Shown here one piece after another: positions 41,528-51,362 of a DNA stretch of 64,000 nt; position 1 is the stretch's first letter, and each line of letters opens with the position of its first letter. The notes beneath the pieces were generated by a model, which searched no databases, was not told the origin of the DNA, and saw only the letters and a program-made list of their open reading frames with translations. This DNA comes from Chryseobacterium daecheongense (lineage in GTDB: Bacteria; Bacteroidota; Bacteroidia; Flavobacteriales; Weeksellaceae), in the NCBI GenBank assembly GCA_027920525.1, contig CP115858.1:3596001-3660000 (forward strand), in the 5' to 3' direction. Both the position numbers and the translations under genes were made by a program.

Positions 41528-42544
41528 CTATTTAGATAGAAAATCTAAAACAGAATAATCACCCAAAGAAATTTCTCTGGCAACTCCAAAATACTGTGCT
41601 GAATTACCAATCATAGAATTAGACAGGTTTCCATGGTTGATTCTTGTGTTTTCCTGGATCAACGAATTTTCAATATTAGAATTTACAATAATAGTATTGT
41701 TACCCAATGAAACCCCGGGACCTACCTTAGAATTCGAAATTTTTACATTTTCACCGATAAAGCAAGGCTGGATAATCAGCGAGTTTTCGATAACGGCCGA
41801 AGATGGATATTGAGACATCTCTTCTCTTTCGTAAGCAAGAATTTTGCTATTGGTTTCTACCGTAGCATTTTTGTTTCCACAATCCATCCAGTCATTTACT
41901 TTTCCTAAAGTGAATTTGGCACCTTTTGCTCTTAAGTTTTCCAATGCAGTTGTTAACTGATATTCTCCTCCATTTTTTATATCATTATCCATGATATAAT
42001 TGATTTCATCCATTAACTTCTCAGCACTGTTAAAGTAATAAATACCTATAATGGCAAGGTCGGATACAAAAGTTGTTGGCTTCTCAACAAAATCTGTAAT
42101 AAAACCATAATTGTCTAATTTCACAACACCAAATGCAGAAGGATCTTCTACACTTTTCACCCAGATAACACCATCTGAATTCTTATCAAGCTGGAAGTCC
42201 GCACGGAAAAGAGTATCAGCAAACGCGATAACTACATTGCCCTGCATAGAGTCTTCCGCACATTTAATGGCATGAGCCGTTCCCAAAGGGTCATTTTGAT
42301 AATATATGCTTCCTTTTGCACCTAGTTTTTCTGCAATATGGATCAGGGATTTTTCAATTTCAGGGCCAAAATCTCCGATAATAAAGGCTACTTCTTCAAT
42401 TTCTTCACCGGCAACTTTAGCAATGTCTTCTACAAGCCTTTGTACAATTGGTTTTCCGGCAATGGGAATCAAAGGTTTTGGAACGGTTAGTGTATGTGGA
42501 CGTAATCTGGAACCACGTCCAGCCATTGGAACGATAATTTTCAT
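41528..42544 (-). CDS. Sugar-1-phosphate nucleotidyltransferase
   Basis: 338 residues, cytoplasmic. The N-terminal GT-A/NTP-transferase domain has the signature VPMAGRGSRLRPHTLTVPKPLIPIAGKP (first half), then PLGTAHAIKCAE, DFVEKP and LGKVNDWMDCGN. The C-terminal part (about 245-338) has hexapeptide-like repeats (IENSLIIQPCFIGENVKI, VGPGVSLGNNTIIVN) forming a left-handed helix. It makes an NDP-sugar from a sugar-1-phosphate; glucose or a related sugar is likely, the exact nucleotide is not fixed. Located 140 bp downstream of a polysaccharide flippase on the same strand, consistent with surface-glycan synthesis. Confidence 0.88.
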   Translation of the reverse strand: MKIIVPMAGRGSRLRPHTLTVPKPLIPIAGKPIVQRLVEDIAKVAGEEIEEVAFIIGDFGPEIEKSLIHIAEKLGAKGSIYYQNDPLGTAHAIKCAEDSMQGNVVIAFADTLFRADFQLDKNSDGVIWVKSVEDPSAFGVVKLDNYGFITDFVEKPTTFVSDLAIIGIYYFNSAEKLMDEINYIMDNDIKNGGEYQLTTALENLRAKGAKFTLGKVNDWMDCGNKNATVETNSKILAYEREEMSQYPSSAVIENSLIIQPCFIGENVKISNSKVGPGVSLGNNTIIVNSNIENSLIQENTRINHGNLSNSMIGNSAQYFGVAREISLGDYSVLDFLSK

Positions 42545-42684
42545 AAGTTATATTAGGGTATTTTTAGTTGTTTTTAATCTGATGGCTTTTGTTCATAAAT
42601 AAAGCCATAGTATTGAAACGGTGTATTATATTAAATATTTGTTTAATTTTTCAAATTCATTAGCATCAAAATAGAGACCAAAGT

Positions 42685-44106
42685 TTAGTTTTTTCTCATT
42701 CTTGCTAATAACATATTTTTCTCAGTATATAATAGAATTCCTGTGTAGAACAAAAACAATAGGTTTCCGATCCAGAAGTTATAGTCGGATACATTTGCTA
42801 TGATATAACTGAAAACTCCCAAAAGTAATATGAAAAACGCGATTTTTTTCATTCGGTAGGGGATAGGATAATATTTTTGGCCCAGGAAATAAGATAGTAC
42901 CATCATGGTAAAATAAGCAGCTAACGTTACCCATGCCGAAACCATAAAGCCATATTTAGGCAAAAGCACAAGATTCAAAACAATAGTAAGAATAGCGCCT
43001 GTCCATGAAATATATGTTCCTACCCGGGTTCTGTCTGTTACTTTATACCAGGTTGAAAGGTTATAATATATTCCGAAAAACAAGTTCGCAATTACAATAA
43101 TAGGGATAATGTTGATGGCGATCCAATAAGAACTATTGGGAACCAGAAGAAGCTTTATCCATGATACATTCGCAATGATTCCCAATGCAACGATGGAGGC
43201 AAAAAAAGAAAAATATTCAGTTACTTTCGCATAGGTTAGTTTTGCATTTTCATTTTGCATTTGTTTGAAGAAAAATGGTTCGATCCCCATTCTGTATGCC
43301 GTTACAAACAGCGTCATGAGTACCGCCATCTTGTAGCATCCCCCATAGGCTCCTGCTGAGCTGTCATCAATAATGAATTTTTGAATAAATTTATCAAAAT
43401 TTTCATTCACCATAAATGCAAGACCAGCAATCATTATCGGCCAGGAATATTTGATCATCTGAAGGAAAAGACCTTTTGAAAATTGGAATTTAAGCTTCAG
43501 AATAATGGGAAAAACCAGAAGAAATCCCAAAAAGCTTGCGACTAAATTACTATAAAACGGATAAGTTACTTTTTCCCGTAGCCCAAATTTGGAGCTGATT
43601 GTTTCAGGAATGTATAAAAATAAAGCAATTACAAAAATACTTTGAAATACTGCCTGAATTACCCTTACAGCAGCATATTTTATTGGTTTGTTATGGAACC
43701 TCAGCCATGCCAGAGGAATGACAAGAAGATTGTCAAAAAAAGCAATCCATGCAAACCATCGTATAAATTCAGGAGTCTTTGAATAGCCAAAAACATCGGC
43801 GATAGGCTGGTTGAAAAGCAATACTAAGATAAGGAAGACAAGAGATAAAGTGGCTAAAAACCAAAAAGAGGTATTAAAGACTTTTTGCTCGTCATTCTTG
43901 TTGGAGGAAAATCTGAAGTAAGCCGTTTCGAAGCCGAAAGAAAGAACAATATTAACAAAAGAAATTAATGCATACAGATTGGTGAAGATGGCAAAATCAT
44001 TAACATTAATATGCTTAATGAATAAATAATTCAGCAATACTACAATCACTCTCGGCATAATTGCCCCTATTCCATAGATAATAGTTTCGTTAAGAAGTTT
44101 TTTCAA
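42685..44106 (-). CDS. Polysaccharide flippase (Wzx/MATE-like)
   Basis: 473 residues with about 12-14 hydrophobic segments along the whole length, matching the polysaccharide-export (MOP) superfamily; KKLLNETIIYGIGAIMPRVI and FETAYFRFSSNK are typical of Bacteroidota members. It would flip lipid-linked glycans across the inner membrane. The next gene on the strand makes an NDP-sugar. Divergent from pyrC; the -7 box TACATTTG at 44130-44123 is 16 nt from its ATG. Confidence 0.85.
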   Translation of the reverse strand: MKKLLNETIIYGIGAIMPRVIVVLLNYLFIKHINVNDFAIFTNLYALISFVNIVLSFGFETAYFRFSSNKNDEQKVFNTSFWFLATLSLVFLILVLLFNQPIADVFGYSKTPEFIRWFAWIAFFDNLLVIPLAWLRFHNKPIKYAAVRVIQAVFQSIFVIALFLYIPETISSKFGLREKVTYPFYSNLVASFLGFLLVFPIILKLKFQFSKGLFLQMIKYSWPIMIAGLAFMVNENFDKFIQKFIIDDSSAGAYGGCYKMAVLMTLFVTAYRMGIEPFFFKQMQNENAKLTYAKVTEYFSFFASIVALGIIANVSWIKLLLVPNSSYWIAINIIPIIVIANLFFGIYYNLSTWYKVTDRTRVGTYISWTGAILTIVLNLVLLPKYGFMVSAWVTLAAYFTMMVLSYFLGQKYYPIPYRMKKIAFFILLLGVFSYIIANVSDYNFWIGNLLFLFYTGILLYTEKNMLLARMRKN

Positions 44107-44122
44107 AATGCGAAATTTCTTG

Positions 44123-44130
44123 CAAATGTA
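44123..44130 (-). promoter_or_regulatory. -7 box of the flippase gene
   Basis: TACATTTG on the minus strand (TAnnTTTG), 16 nt before the start codon. No -33 TTTG at the right distance was found. Confidence 0.4.
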
Positions 44131-44183
44131 AATATTTAGAAATTGATTTTTTATCAGGGATATTAAAATTCATTCATAAACCT

Positions 44184-44191
44184 TAATTTTG
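44184..44191 (+). promoter_or_regulatory. -7 box of pyrC
   Basis: TAATTTTG (TAnnTTTG), 29 nt before the ATG at 44221. No convincing -33 element within 17-23 bp upstream. Confidence 0.45.
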
Positions 44192-44220
44192 TAAGGAATA
44201 TAAAGTCTAAAGAAAAGTAA

Positions 44221-45558
44221 ATGAGGACCCTTATCAAAAATGCTACTATCGTAAATGAAGGAAAAATCTTTGAAAGCGATATTTTAATTGAAGACGATTT
44301 AATTTCTAAAATACAACCCCATATTTCTGATGAAGCAGATCAGATTATTGACGGCTCCGGAAAATATCTTTTACCAGGGGTGATTGATGATCAGGTGCAT
44401 TTTCGTGAACCGGGGTTAACTCATAAAGGAGATATTGAAAGTGAATCGAGAGCAGCAATTGCAGGTGGGATTACCAGTTTTATTGATCAGCCGAATACTG
44501 TACCTAACGCTGTAACGCAGGAATTGTTGGCGGATAAATATGAAATAGGATCCCAAAAAGCATACGCTAATTACGGATTTATGATGGGAGGGACTAATGA
44601 TAATCTTGAAGAGGTGCTTAAAACCAATCCGAGAAATGTTCCGGGAATCAAGTTATTCTTAGGTTCTTCTACAGGGAATATGCTGGTTGATAATCCTGAA
44701 ACCCTTGAAAATATTTTCAGCAATACAAAAATGCTGATTGCTGTTCACTGTGAAGATGAAGCAACGATAAGAGCAAATACCCAGAAATACATAGAACAAT
44801 ATGGAGAAGATATTCCTGTTAAGTTTCATCATCTCATCAGAAGTGAAGAAGCTTGTTATAAATCTTCCTCCAAAGCCATCGAATTAGCAGAAAAAACAGG
44901 AGCGAGACTCCATGTTTTCCATCTGTCAACAGCTATAGAGACAGCCTTGTTCAGAAATGACATTCCTTTAAAAGATAAAAAGATCACCGCGGAAGTTTGT
45001 GTACACCATTTAACATTTACCAACGATGATTATGAAACAAGAGGAGGTCTAATTAAATGGAATCCGGCAGTAAAGACTCAGAAGGACAAAGACGGACTTT
45101 GGGAAGCTCTTTTAGATGGTAGAATTGATGTAATTGCTACCGATCATGCTCCTCATACCTGGGAAGAAAAACAAAATGTTTATACAAAATGTCCATCCGG
45201 AGCACCGTTGGTTCAGCATTCATTAAATGTAATGCTGGAAAATTTCAGGAATGGGAAAATTTCTCTGGAAAAAATCGTTGAAAAGATGTCCCATAATCCC
45301 GCAATTCTTTTCAGAATAGAGAAAAGAGGTTTTATAAGAGAAGGATATAAAGCAGATTTGGTTTTGGTGGATTTAAATGAAAACTGGACAGTAAATAAAG
45401 AAAACATTCTTTATAAATGTGGTTGGAGTCCTTTAGAAGGTATGAATTTTCATTCTAAAATTACCCAGACATTTGTCAATGGGAATCTTGTATTCGATAA
45501 TGGAAAAATTGCTGACGAAAAATTTGGTGAGCGATTACTTTTTGAAGTTGAGGAGTAA
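44221..45558 (+). CDS. pyrC: Dihydroorotase, Bacteroidota type
   Basis: 445 residues, cytoplasmic amidohydrolase catalysing ring closure of carbamoyl aspartate to dihydroorotate in pyrimidine synthesis. The sequence shows GVIDDQVHFREPGLTHKGD, a lysine in GIKLFLGSSTG (possible carboxylated ligand), AVHCEDE, VFHLSTA, and IATDHAPHT. In classical enzymes the first motif is HxH; here it is QxH (Gln58, His60), so one metal ligand is replaced. I recall the same DDQVHF in other Bacteroidota dihydroorotases. Monocistronic with its own -7 box and terminator. Confidence 0.88.
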   Translation: MRTLIKNATIVNEGKIFESDILIEDDLISKIQPHISDEADQIIDGSGKYLLPGVIDDQVHFREPGLTHKGDIESESRAAIAGGITSFIDQPNTVPNAVTQELLADKYEIGSQKAYANYGFMMGGTNDNLEEVLKTNPRNVPGIKLFLGSSTGNMLVDNPETLENIFSNTKMLIAVHCEDEATIRANTQKYIEQYGEDIPVKFHHLIRSEEACYKSSSKAIELAEKTGARLHVFHLSTAIETALFRNDIPLKDKKITAEVCVHHLTFTNDDYETRGGLIKWNPAVKTQKDKDGLWEALLDGRIDVIATDHAPHTWEEKQNVYTKCPSGAPLVQHSLNVMLENFRNGKISLEKIVEKMSHNPAILFRIEKRGFIREGYKADLVLVDLNENWTVNKENILYKCGWSPLEGMNFHSKITQTFVNGNLVFDNGKIADEKFGERLLFEVEE

Positions 45559-45596
45559 GTTGGAAGATTGAAAACCCAGCTGTGTATATAATAAAG

Positions 45597-45627
45597 AAAA
45601 AGACTACTCACTGTAGTCTTTTTTTAT
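45597..45627 (+). terminator. Intrinsic terminator after pyrC
   Basis: Stem AAAAAGACTAC/GTAGTCTTTTT (45597-45607 with 45613-45623), 5-base loop, continuing T-run. Confidence 0.88.
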
Positions 45628-45667
45628 TTTTGTTTCGAAAAACGGATCTTGTAAATCTGCAGACTGA

Positions 45668-47965
45668 TTATTTTTTTGCTTTGCCGCTCATATAAAAACT
45701 GAGTTTTCCACCTTTTATAATATCGGAATGCTTTAAAGTAAAGTTTTTAATTTCTTTACCATTTAAAAGAATCTTTTGAACATATACATTTTGTGGACTC
45801 TGATCAATTGCTTCAATTTCAAACGTTTTTCCATTTTCCAGATTAAGTACTGCGTAATCAACTGCCGGGCTTCCAATCGCATAATCTTCTGAACCCGGAG
45901 CTACCGGGTAAAATCCGAGTGAGCTTAAAATATACCATGCACTCATCTGTCCTGTATCATCATTTCCGCCTAATCCATCAGGAGTAGCTTTATATTGCAT
46001 TTCAAGAATATGGCGAATCTGGGATTGTGTTTTCCATGGCTGCCCAGCCCAGTTATACAGGTAAGCTACATGATGAGCGGGTTCATTACCATGGACATAT
46101 CCTCCAATGATTCCTTCTCTCGTAATGTCTTCAGTATCGGCAAAAAATTCATCGGATAAATGCATCGTGAACAATTCATCAAGTTTGGATGCAAATTTTT
46201 TCTTTCCTCCCATGATGGTAATAAGTTCATTGGGGTTTTGTGGAACGAAAAAGCTATAATTCCACGAATTACCTTCAATAAATCCCTGTCCGTGAGTACT
46301 CAGAATATCGAAATCCTTTTTGAAACTTCCATCTGCTAAACGGGGCCGCATGAAACCAATACTTTTATCAAAATTATTTTTCCAGTTTTCAGAACGTGTA
46401 ATAAATTGATTGTAAATTTCTGTTTCTCCCAAATGTTTTGCCAGTTGAGCAATTGCCCAGTCATCATAGGCGTATTCCAGAGTATTGGACACAGAAGTCC
46501 CGCTTTTTTCAGCAGGAATATATCCTAAATCAATATATTGCCCAATTCCTTCATAATCCCTTTTATTTGCTGTTGCAACACAGGCATAGAGCGCTTCTTT
46601 TGCATCACCGGTATAAACACCTTTGATGATAGCATCTGAAACAACACTCACACTGTGATAACCACTCATGCACCAGTTTTCATTGGCGTAATGAGACCAG
46701 ATCGGGAGCATTTTCAAAGAGAACTGGTTATAGTGGGCCATCATGGATTTTACAATGTCATTATTTCGTTTAGGCTGAATAATATTAAATAAGGGATGTA
46801 ATGCCCGATAGGTATCCCAGAGGGAAAATGTAGTGTAATTTGTAAAACCATCTGCTTTATGAATATTCTGATCTAAACCTTTGTATTCTCCATTGCTATC
46901 CATATATATTGTTGGATTAATAAAGGTATGGTACATGGCGGTATAGAAATTGGTCTTTTCGGTATCGGAACCTTTAATGATGATTTTATTCAGCTCTTTA
47001 TTCCAGTTTTCCTGTGTTTGGGCTTTTACCTGATCAAAAGATAAATTTCCTGTTTCTTTCTCCAGGTTATCAAGAGCATTGTTTTGACTCACCGGGGATA
47101 AAGCAAGTTTTACCTCAATGGCTTCATTTTCATTGGTGTCAAAATCAAAATTCATTTTCAGATTTTTTCCGGCTATTTCCGGGAAATTTTTAGCCTGGTC
47201 GAATTTTCTCCAGAAGCCTCCATATACCTGCTTTCCATCATAATTTTTCTGGCCGTATGATTTAAATGGTTTTGAAAACTGTATCGCAAAGTATACTGTT
47301 CTGGTTCTTGCCCAACCATTAGTCTGTCTGTATCCGGTAATGGTATGATCATTTTCTACCCGAACATATGTCCAGACATTCTTTCCTTCGTAATTATAAA
47401 TTCCGGCCATCAGATCCAGAATAATGTGGGCCTGATCAGACTTTGGAAAAGTATATCGCTGAACTCCCACTCTTGTAGTAGCTGTAAGCTCTGCCAAAAT
47501 ATTAGAGTCATCCAGTTTCACTTTATAGTAACCGGCTTCTGCTTTTTCATTCTGATGAGAGAACCTGCTTCTGTAACCACTTTCCGGATGAGAAGCGGTG
47601 CCCGGATTAAACTGAAGTTTTCCAACAGTAGGCATCATTAGAAAATCTCCTAAATCAGAATGCCCGGTTCCACTAAAGTGTGTAGAGCTGAAACCGACGA
47701 TGGTTTTGTCTTCGTAGCGGTAGCCAGCACAGTATTTATAGACTTCTCCATTATATTTTCCATCAAGTTCATATGAAATGGTATCTGTTTCAGGGCTGAG
47801 CTGTACGGAACCAAAAGGAAAAGTGGCTCCGGGATAGGTGTGTCCCATTTTTTCAGTACCTATAAGAGGATTTACATATTGAGCTAGTTTTTCAAATTTT
47901 TGAGCGTTATAATTAAGGCTAAAAAACAGGAAGAATAAAAGAAATGGAGTTCCTGATATTTTCAT
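45668..47965 (-). CDS. Exported GH92 alpha-mannosidase
   Basis: 765 residues. Signal peptide MKISGTPFLLFFLFFSLNYNAQ. It is a full-length GH92 calcium-dependent exo-alpha-mannosidase: N-terminal VNPLIGTEKMGHTYPGATFP, central STHFSGTGHSDLGDF, FTNYTTFSLWDTYRALHPL, and near the C-terminus GGNDDTGQMSAWYILSSLGF, the conserved catalytic-base region. These enzymes trim alpha-mannosides from N-glycans or yeast mannan in Bacteroidota. No sorting domain or lipobox was seen, so periplasmic. Single gene, no TonB-dependent SusC/D pair nearby. Confidence 0.93.
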   Translation of the reverse strand: MKISGTPFLLFFLFFSLNYNAQKFEKLAQYVNPLIGTEKMGHTYPGATFPFGSVQLSPETDTISYELDGKYNGEVYKYCAGYRYEDKTIVGFSSTHFSGTGHSDLGDFLMMPTVGKLQFNPGTASHPESGYRSRFSHQNEKAEAGYYKVKLDDSNILAELTATTRVGVQRYTFPKSDQAHIILDLMAGIYNYEGKNVWTYVRVENDHTITGYRQTNGWARTRTVYFAIQFSKPFKSYGQKNYDGKQVYGGFWRKFDQAKNFPEIAGKNLKMNFDFDTNENEAIEVKLALSPVSQNNALDNLEKETGNLSFDQVKAQTQENWNKELNKIIIKGSDTEKTNFYTAMYHTFINPTIYMDSNGEYKGLDQNIHKADGFTNYTTFSLWDTYRALHPLFNIIQPKRNNDIVKSMMAHYNQFSLKMLPIWSHYANENWCMSGYHSVSVVSDAIIKGVYTGDAKEALYACVATANKRDYEGIGQYIDLGYIPAEKSGTSVSNTLEYAYDDWAIAQLAKHLGETEIYNQFITRSENWKNNFDKSIGFMRPRLADGSFKKDFDILSTHGQGFIEGNSWNYSFFVPQNPNELITIMGGKKKFASKLDELFTMHLSDEFFADTEDITREGIIGGYVHGNEPAHHVAYLYNWAGQPWKTQSQIRHILEMQYKATPDGLGGNDDTGQMSAWYILSSLGFYPVAPGSEDYAIGSPAVDYAVLNLENGKTFEIEAIDQSPQNVYVQKILLNGKEIKNFTLKHSDIIKGGKLSFYMSGKAKK

Positions 47966-48094
47966 GGATGCATAAATTTTAGAGTGGTAAAATTAAATAA
48001 AAAACAAAGAACAATTATTTATAACATTTATTTATAAACTTATTCTGAGCTTTATCCGTTGAATATTTATTATTTTTAGGAAAAATTAAATCGT

Positions 48095-48976
48095 ATGAAT
48101 CTGTATACACAACCAATGTTGCGTGAAGACGCATTAAAAGATAAAGTAGCTATTGTAACGGGAGGAGGAAGCGGCTTGGGAAAAGCAATGACCAGATATT
48201 TTCTTCAATTGGGCGCTAAAGTGGTGATTACTTCAAGGAATATCGAAAAATTACAAGGAACGGCCAAAGAACTGGAAGAGGAAACAGGAGGAAAAGTGCT
48301 ATGTGTGGCTTGTGATGTGAGAAACTGGGATGAAGTGGAAGCTATGAAGGAAGCTGCATTAAAGGAGTTCGGAAGGATTGATATTTTGCTTAATAATGCT
48401 GCCGGGAACTTTATTTCACCTACAGAAAGATTAACACATTCTGCATTTGATTCTATTTTAGATATTGTTTTAAAGGGAACGAAAAACTGCACACTTTCCG
48501 TAGGAAAACATTGGATAAATTCCAAAACTCCCGGAACTGTTTTAAATATTGTAACGACTTATTCGTGGACAGGTTCTGCTTATGTTGTTCCTTCCGCATG
48601 TGCTAAAGCAGGAGTTTTGGCAATGACTCGGTCTTTAGCGGTAGAATGGGCAAAATATGGAATACGTTTTAATGCAATCGCTCCGGGACCTTTCCCCACA
48701 AAAGGAGCATGGGATCGATTATTGCCGGGAGATCTCCAGGAGAAATTCGATATGAGAAAAAAAGTTCCGTTGAGAAGAGTCGGAGAGCATCAGGAGCTGG
48801 CGAATTTAGCAGCTTACCTCGTTTCGGATTATTCTGCTTATATGAACGGAGAGGTTGTTACTATAGATGGTGGTGAATGGTTGCAAGGAGCAGGAGAGTT
48901 TAATATGTTGGAAGATATTCCTCAGGAAATGTGGGATGCTTTGGAGGCAATGATCAAGTCTAAAAAATCAAATTAA
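48095..48976 (+). CDS. 2,4-dienoyl-CoA reductase-like SDR oxidoreductase
   Basis: 293 residues. Rossmann-fold SDR with NADP(H) motif VTGGGSGLGKA and NNAAGNF. The catalytic region TTYSWTGSAYVVPSACAKAG has Ser where the usual YxxxK Tyr would be and an earlier Tyr; this matches mammalian DECR1, which uses that earlier Tyr with Lys. PTERLTHSAFDSILDIVLKG also resembles DECR-type enzymes. It probably reduces 2,4-dienoyl-CoA during unsaturated fatty-acid oxidation, although bacterial substrates vary. The first five residues before MLREDAL are ambiguous; Met8 could be the start. Single gene with a strong terminator. Confidence 0.82.
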   Translation: MNLYTQPMLREDALKDKVAIVTGGGSGLGKAMTRYFLQLGAKVVITSRNIEKLQGTAKELEEETGGKVLCVACDVRNWDEVEAMKEAALKEFGRIDILLNNAAGNFISPTERLTHSAFDSILDIVLKGTKNCTLSVGKHWINSKTPGTVLNIVTTYSWTGSAYVVPSACAKAGVLAMTRSLAVEWAKYGIRFNAIAPGPFPTKGAWDRLLPGDLQEKFDMRKKVPLRRVGEHQELANLAAYLVSDYSAYMNGEVVTIDGGEWLQGAGEFNMLEDIPQEMWDALEAMIKSKKSN

Positions 48977-48990
48977 TTCAAAATAAGTTA

Positions 48991-49028
48991 AAAAATCCCG
49001 GATTTGTAACAATTCCGGGATTTTTTTT
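48991..49028 (+). terminator. Intrinsic terminator after the SDR gene
   Basis: AAAAATCCCGGA (48991-49002) pairs with TCCGGGATTTTT (49014-49025) around an 11-base loop, followed by more T. Confidence 0.88.
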
Positions 49029-49062
49029 ACCTATCCATTATGTAAGTTTATAAATTTTTAAA

Positions 49063-51255
49063 ATGAAGTGTAAAGTATCAACCTTTGTTTCTGCGATAGC
49101 GGTTTTTCTGTTTTCAGGATCTGCTTTTGCTCAGGAAACACCTAAATATGATTATGTAGAGGCATTTAAGCCGTTTTTCTATCCACAAACAGGCACGGAA
49201 ACCCGTTCTGCAAGTGGACAGCCGGGACATGCTTATTGGCAAAATTCTGCAGACTATAATCTTAACATAAGCTTAAATGACACTAAAAATGAGTTAACCG
49301 GTACTGCTGAAATAAAATATACCAATAACAGCCCGGATCAGCTGAGTTTTCTTTGGCTTCAGCTCGATCAGAATTTGTTTAATCAGGATTCCCGTGGTAA
49401 TGCGGTAGTTCCTATTTCAGGAAGTAGAAATGGAGCCCATGGAGAAAAATTGGAGGGTGGTTACAAAATTAAATCGGTAAAACTTGATGGTAAAGATGTA
49501 AAATATACGATTACCGACACCAGAATGCAGATTGATTTACCAAAAGCTTTGAAGGCAAAAGGAGGAGTAGCGAAAATTAGTATTGATTATTCATTTATTT
49601 CTCCTGAATATGGTTCTGATAGGATGGGAGTACAGGAAACTAAAAATGGTAAAGTTTTTACGATTGCACAATGGTATCCGAGGATGTGTGTGTATGATGA
49701 CGTTCTGGGATGGAATACGTTGCCATATCTGGGAGCTTCGGAGTTTTATCTGGAATATGGAAATATCAATGCCAGTATAACCGTTCCTGCTAATCATTAT
49801 GTTGTTGCTTCAGGGGAACTTCTTAATGGGAAAGAAGTGTATAGCAAGGAGGAAAATAACCGTTGGGAACAGGCAAGAAATAGTGATAAAACAGTAATGA
49901 TCCGCCCTGAATCGGAGATAGGTAAAAATCAATCTTCAGGAACGAAAACATGGAAGTTTAAAATAGAACAGGCCAGGGATTTTGCATGGGCATCATCTTC
50001 TGCATTTGTTTTAGATGCGGCAAGAATTAATCTGCCGAGTGGCAAGAAGTCTTTGGCAATATCAGCGTATCCGGCTGAAAGTGGAGGTGAAAAAGCCTGG
50101 GGAAGATCTACCGAATACACGAAAGCTGCGATAGAACATTATTCTCAGAAATGGTATGAATATACCTATCCTGCAGCTACAAACGTTGCGGGTAATGAAG
50201 GTGGAATGGAGTATCCGGGTATTGTGTTTTGCCATATGGATTCCAAGGGAGATGATCTTTGGGGAGTTACGGATCATGAATTCGGACACAACTGGTTTCC
50301 GATGATTGTGGGATCTAATGAAAGGTTATTTGCCTGGATGGATGAAGGTTTTAATACATTCATTAATCAGCTTTCTACTGAAGCCTTCAATAAAGGGGAG
50401 TATTACAAAAAGCAAAATATTGCACAAACAGGAAGTTATTTGATGAGCGATAATTTTGAACCGATTATGGTAGGACCGGATAATATGAAAGAACACAGTA
50501 TCGGAGTTCTTGCTTATTTCAAACCGGGTATGGGCTTAGGCATTTTGAGAGAGTCAATCCTTGGACCTGAAAAATTTGATAAAGCATTTAAAACATATAT
50601 AGATCGTTGGGCTTTCAAACATCCTACTCCCTGGGACTTTTTCCATACCATGGAGAACGTTTCGGGTGAAGAGCTTAATTGGTTTTGGCGAGGATGGTTC
50701 TTTAATAAATGGAAAATTGATCAATCCGTTAAAAGTGTAAAATATATAAGTGGTGACTTTAAAAATGGAGCTCAGATTACGGTAGAAAACCTGGGGCAAT
50801 TACCTATGCCAACTACAGTTCAGGTAAGATTTAAAGACGGGACAACACAAATTGTAAAGCTTCCGGTTGAGGTTTGGAAACGTAATAAAGAATGGACTTT
50901 TCAAATTGAATCTGCTAAGGAAATCGAAGAGGTAAAGGTGGATCCTAATTCTCAGATTCCCGATATCAATCCGAAAAACAATTCTGCTTCTGTAACAGAT
51001 ACTAAGAAAATTGATAAAATTGATCCTAAAGATTTTACAGGGACATTTGGAAGCAAAGAGATTCCATTAAAGCTGACATTTAAAGTAAAAAACGGACAAC
51101 TTTTCGGCCAGGCCGGTGGAGATGCACAATTTCCTCTTGAATACAACGGAGATAATAAATTTCTTTTCGGGCAGTCTGTTTTTACATTTGCTAAAGACAA
51201 GAAAACAATGACGATTACTCAGGGTGAAAAGGAAATTAAATTAACGAAGGAATAA
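49063..51255 (+). CDS. Exported M1 family metallopeptidase, paralogue A
   Basis: 730 residues. Signal peptide [25 protein letters not shown]1 (gluzincin) aminopeptidase-like: an N-terminal beta domain ([20 protein letters not shown]), the GGMEYPG motif (GAMEN equivalent) around 380, HEFGH at residues 405-409 and the third zinc ligand Glu428 in MDEGFNTF (HEXXH-x18-E). The C-terminal portion after about 560 ([20 protein letters not shown]) is beta-rich, and residues from about 640 ([20 protein letters not shown]) look like a DUF3471-type lipocalin-like beta domain. Probably periplasmic or outer-membrane associated. A paralogue lies at 52420-54285. Confidence 0.9.
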   Translation: MKCKVSTFVSAIAVFLFSGSAFAQETPKYDYVEAFKPFFYPQTGTETRSASGQPGHAYWQNSADYNLNISLNDTKNELTGTAEIKYTNNSPDQLSFLWLQLDQNLFNQDSRGNAVVPISGSRNGAHGEKLEGGYKIKSVKLDGKDVKYTITDTRMQIDLPKALKAKGGVAKISIDYSFISPEYGSDRMGVQETKNGKVFTIAQWYPRMCVYDDVLGWNTLPYLGASEFYLEYGNINASITVPANHYVVASGELLNGKEVYSKEENNRWEQARNSDKTVMIRPESEIGKNQSSGTKTWKFKIEQARDFAWASSSAFVLDAARINLPSGKKSLAISAYPAESGGEKAWGRSTEYTKAAIEHYSQKWYEYTYPAATNVAGNEGGMEYPGIVFCHMDSKGDDLWGVTDHEFGHNWFPMIVGSNERLFAWMDEGFNTFINQLSTEAFNKGEYYKKQNIAQTGSYLMSDNFEPIMVGPDNMKEHSIGVLAYFKPGMGLGILRESILGPEKFDKAFKTYIDRWAFKHPTPWDFFHTMENVSGEELNWFWRGWFFNKWKIDQSVKSVKYISGDFKNGAQITVENLGQLPMPTTVQVRFKDGTTQIVKLPVEVWKRNKEWTFQIESAKEIEEVKVDPNSQIPDINPKNNSASVTDTKKIDKIDPKDFTGTFGSKEIPLKLTFKVKNGQLFGQAGGDAQFPLEYNGDNKFLFGQSVFTFAKDKKTMTITQGEKEIKLTKE

Positions 51256-51306
51256 TAATTCTGTTTTAAAAAAGAATACAGAAAATTAACAATATAATCA
51301 TGGTTT

Positions 51307-51341
51307 TAAGGCTTCTCTCTGGTAGAGAAGCCTTATTTTTG
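51307..51341 (+). terminator. Intrinsic terminator after M1 paralogue A
   Basis: 12-bp stem TAAGGCTTCTCT/AGAGAAGCCTTA (51307-51318 with 51324-51335), 5-base loop, T-run. Confidence 0.85.
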
Positions 51342-51362
51342 TTTAATTATTATTTAAAATAG

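Noticed and set aside
42582..42608. ATGGCTTT/AAAGCCAT hairpin downstream of the flippase
   Set aside because: Eight-bp stem with an 11-base loop but no T-run on either side; not listed as a terminator.
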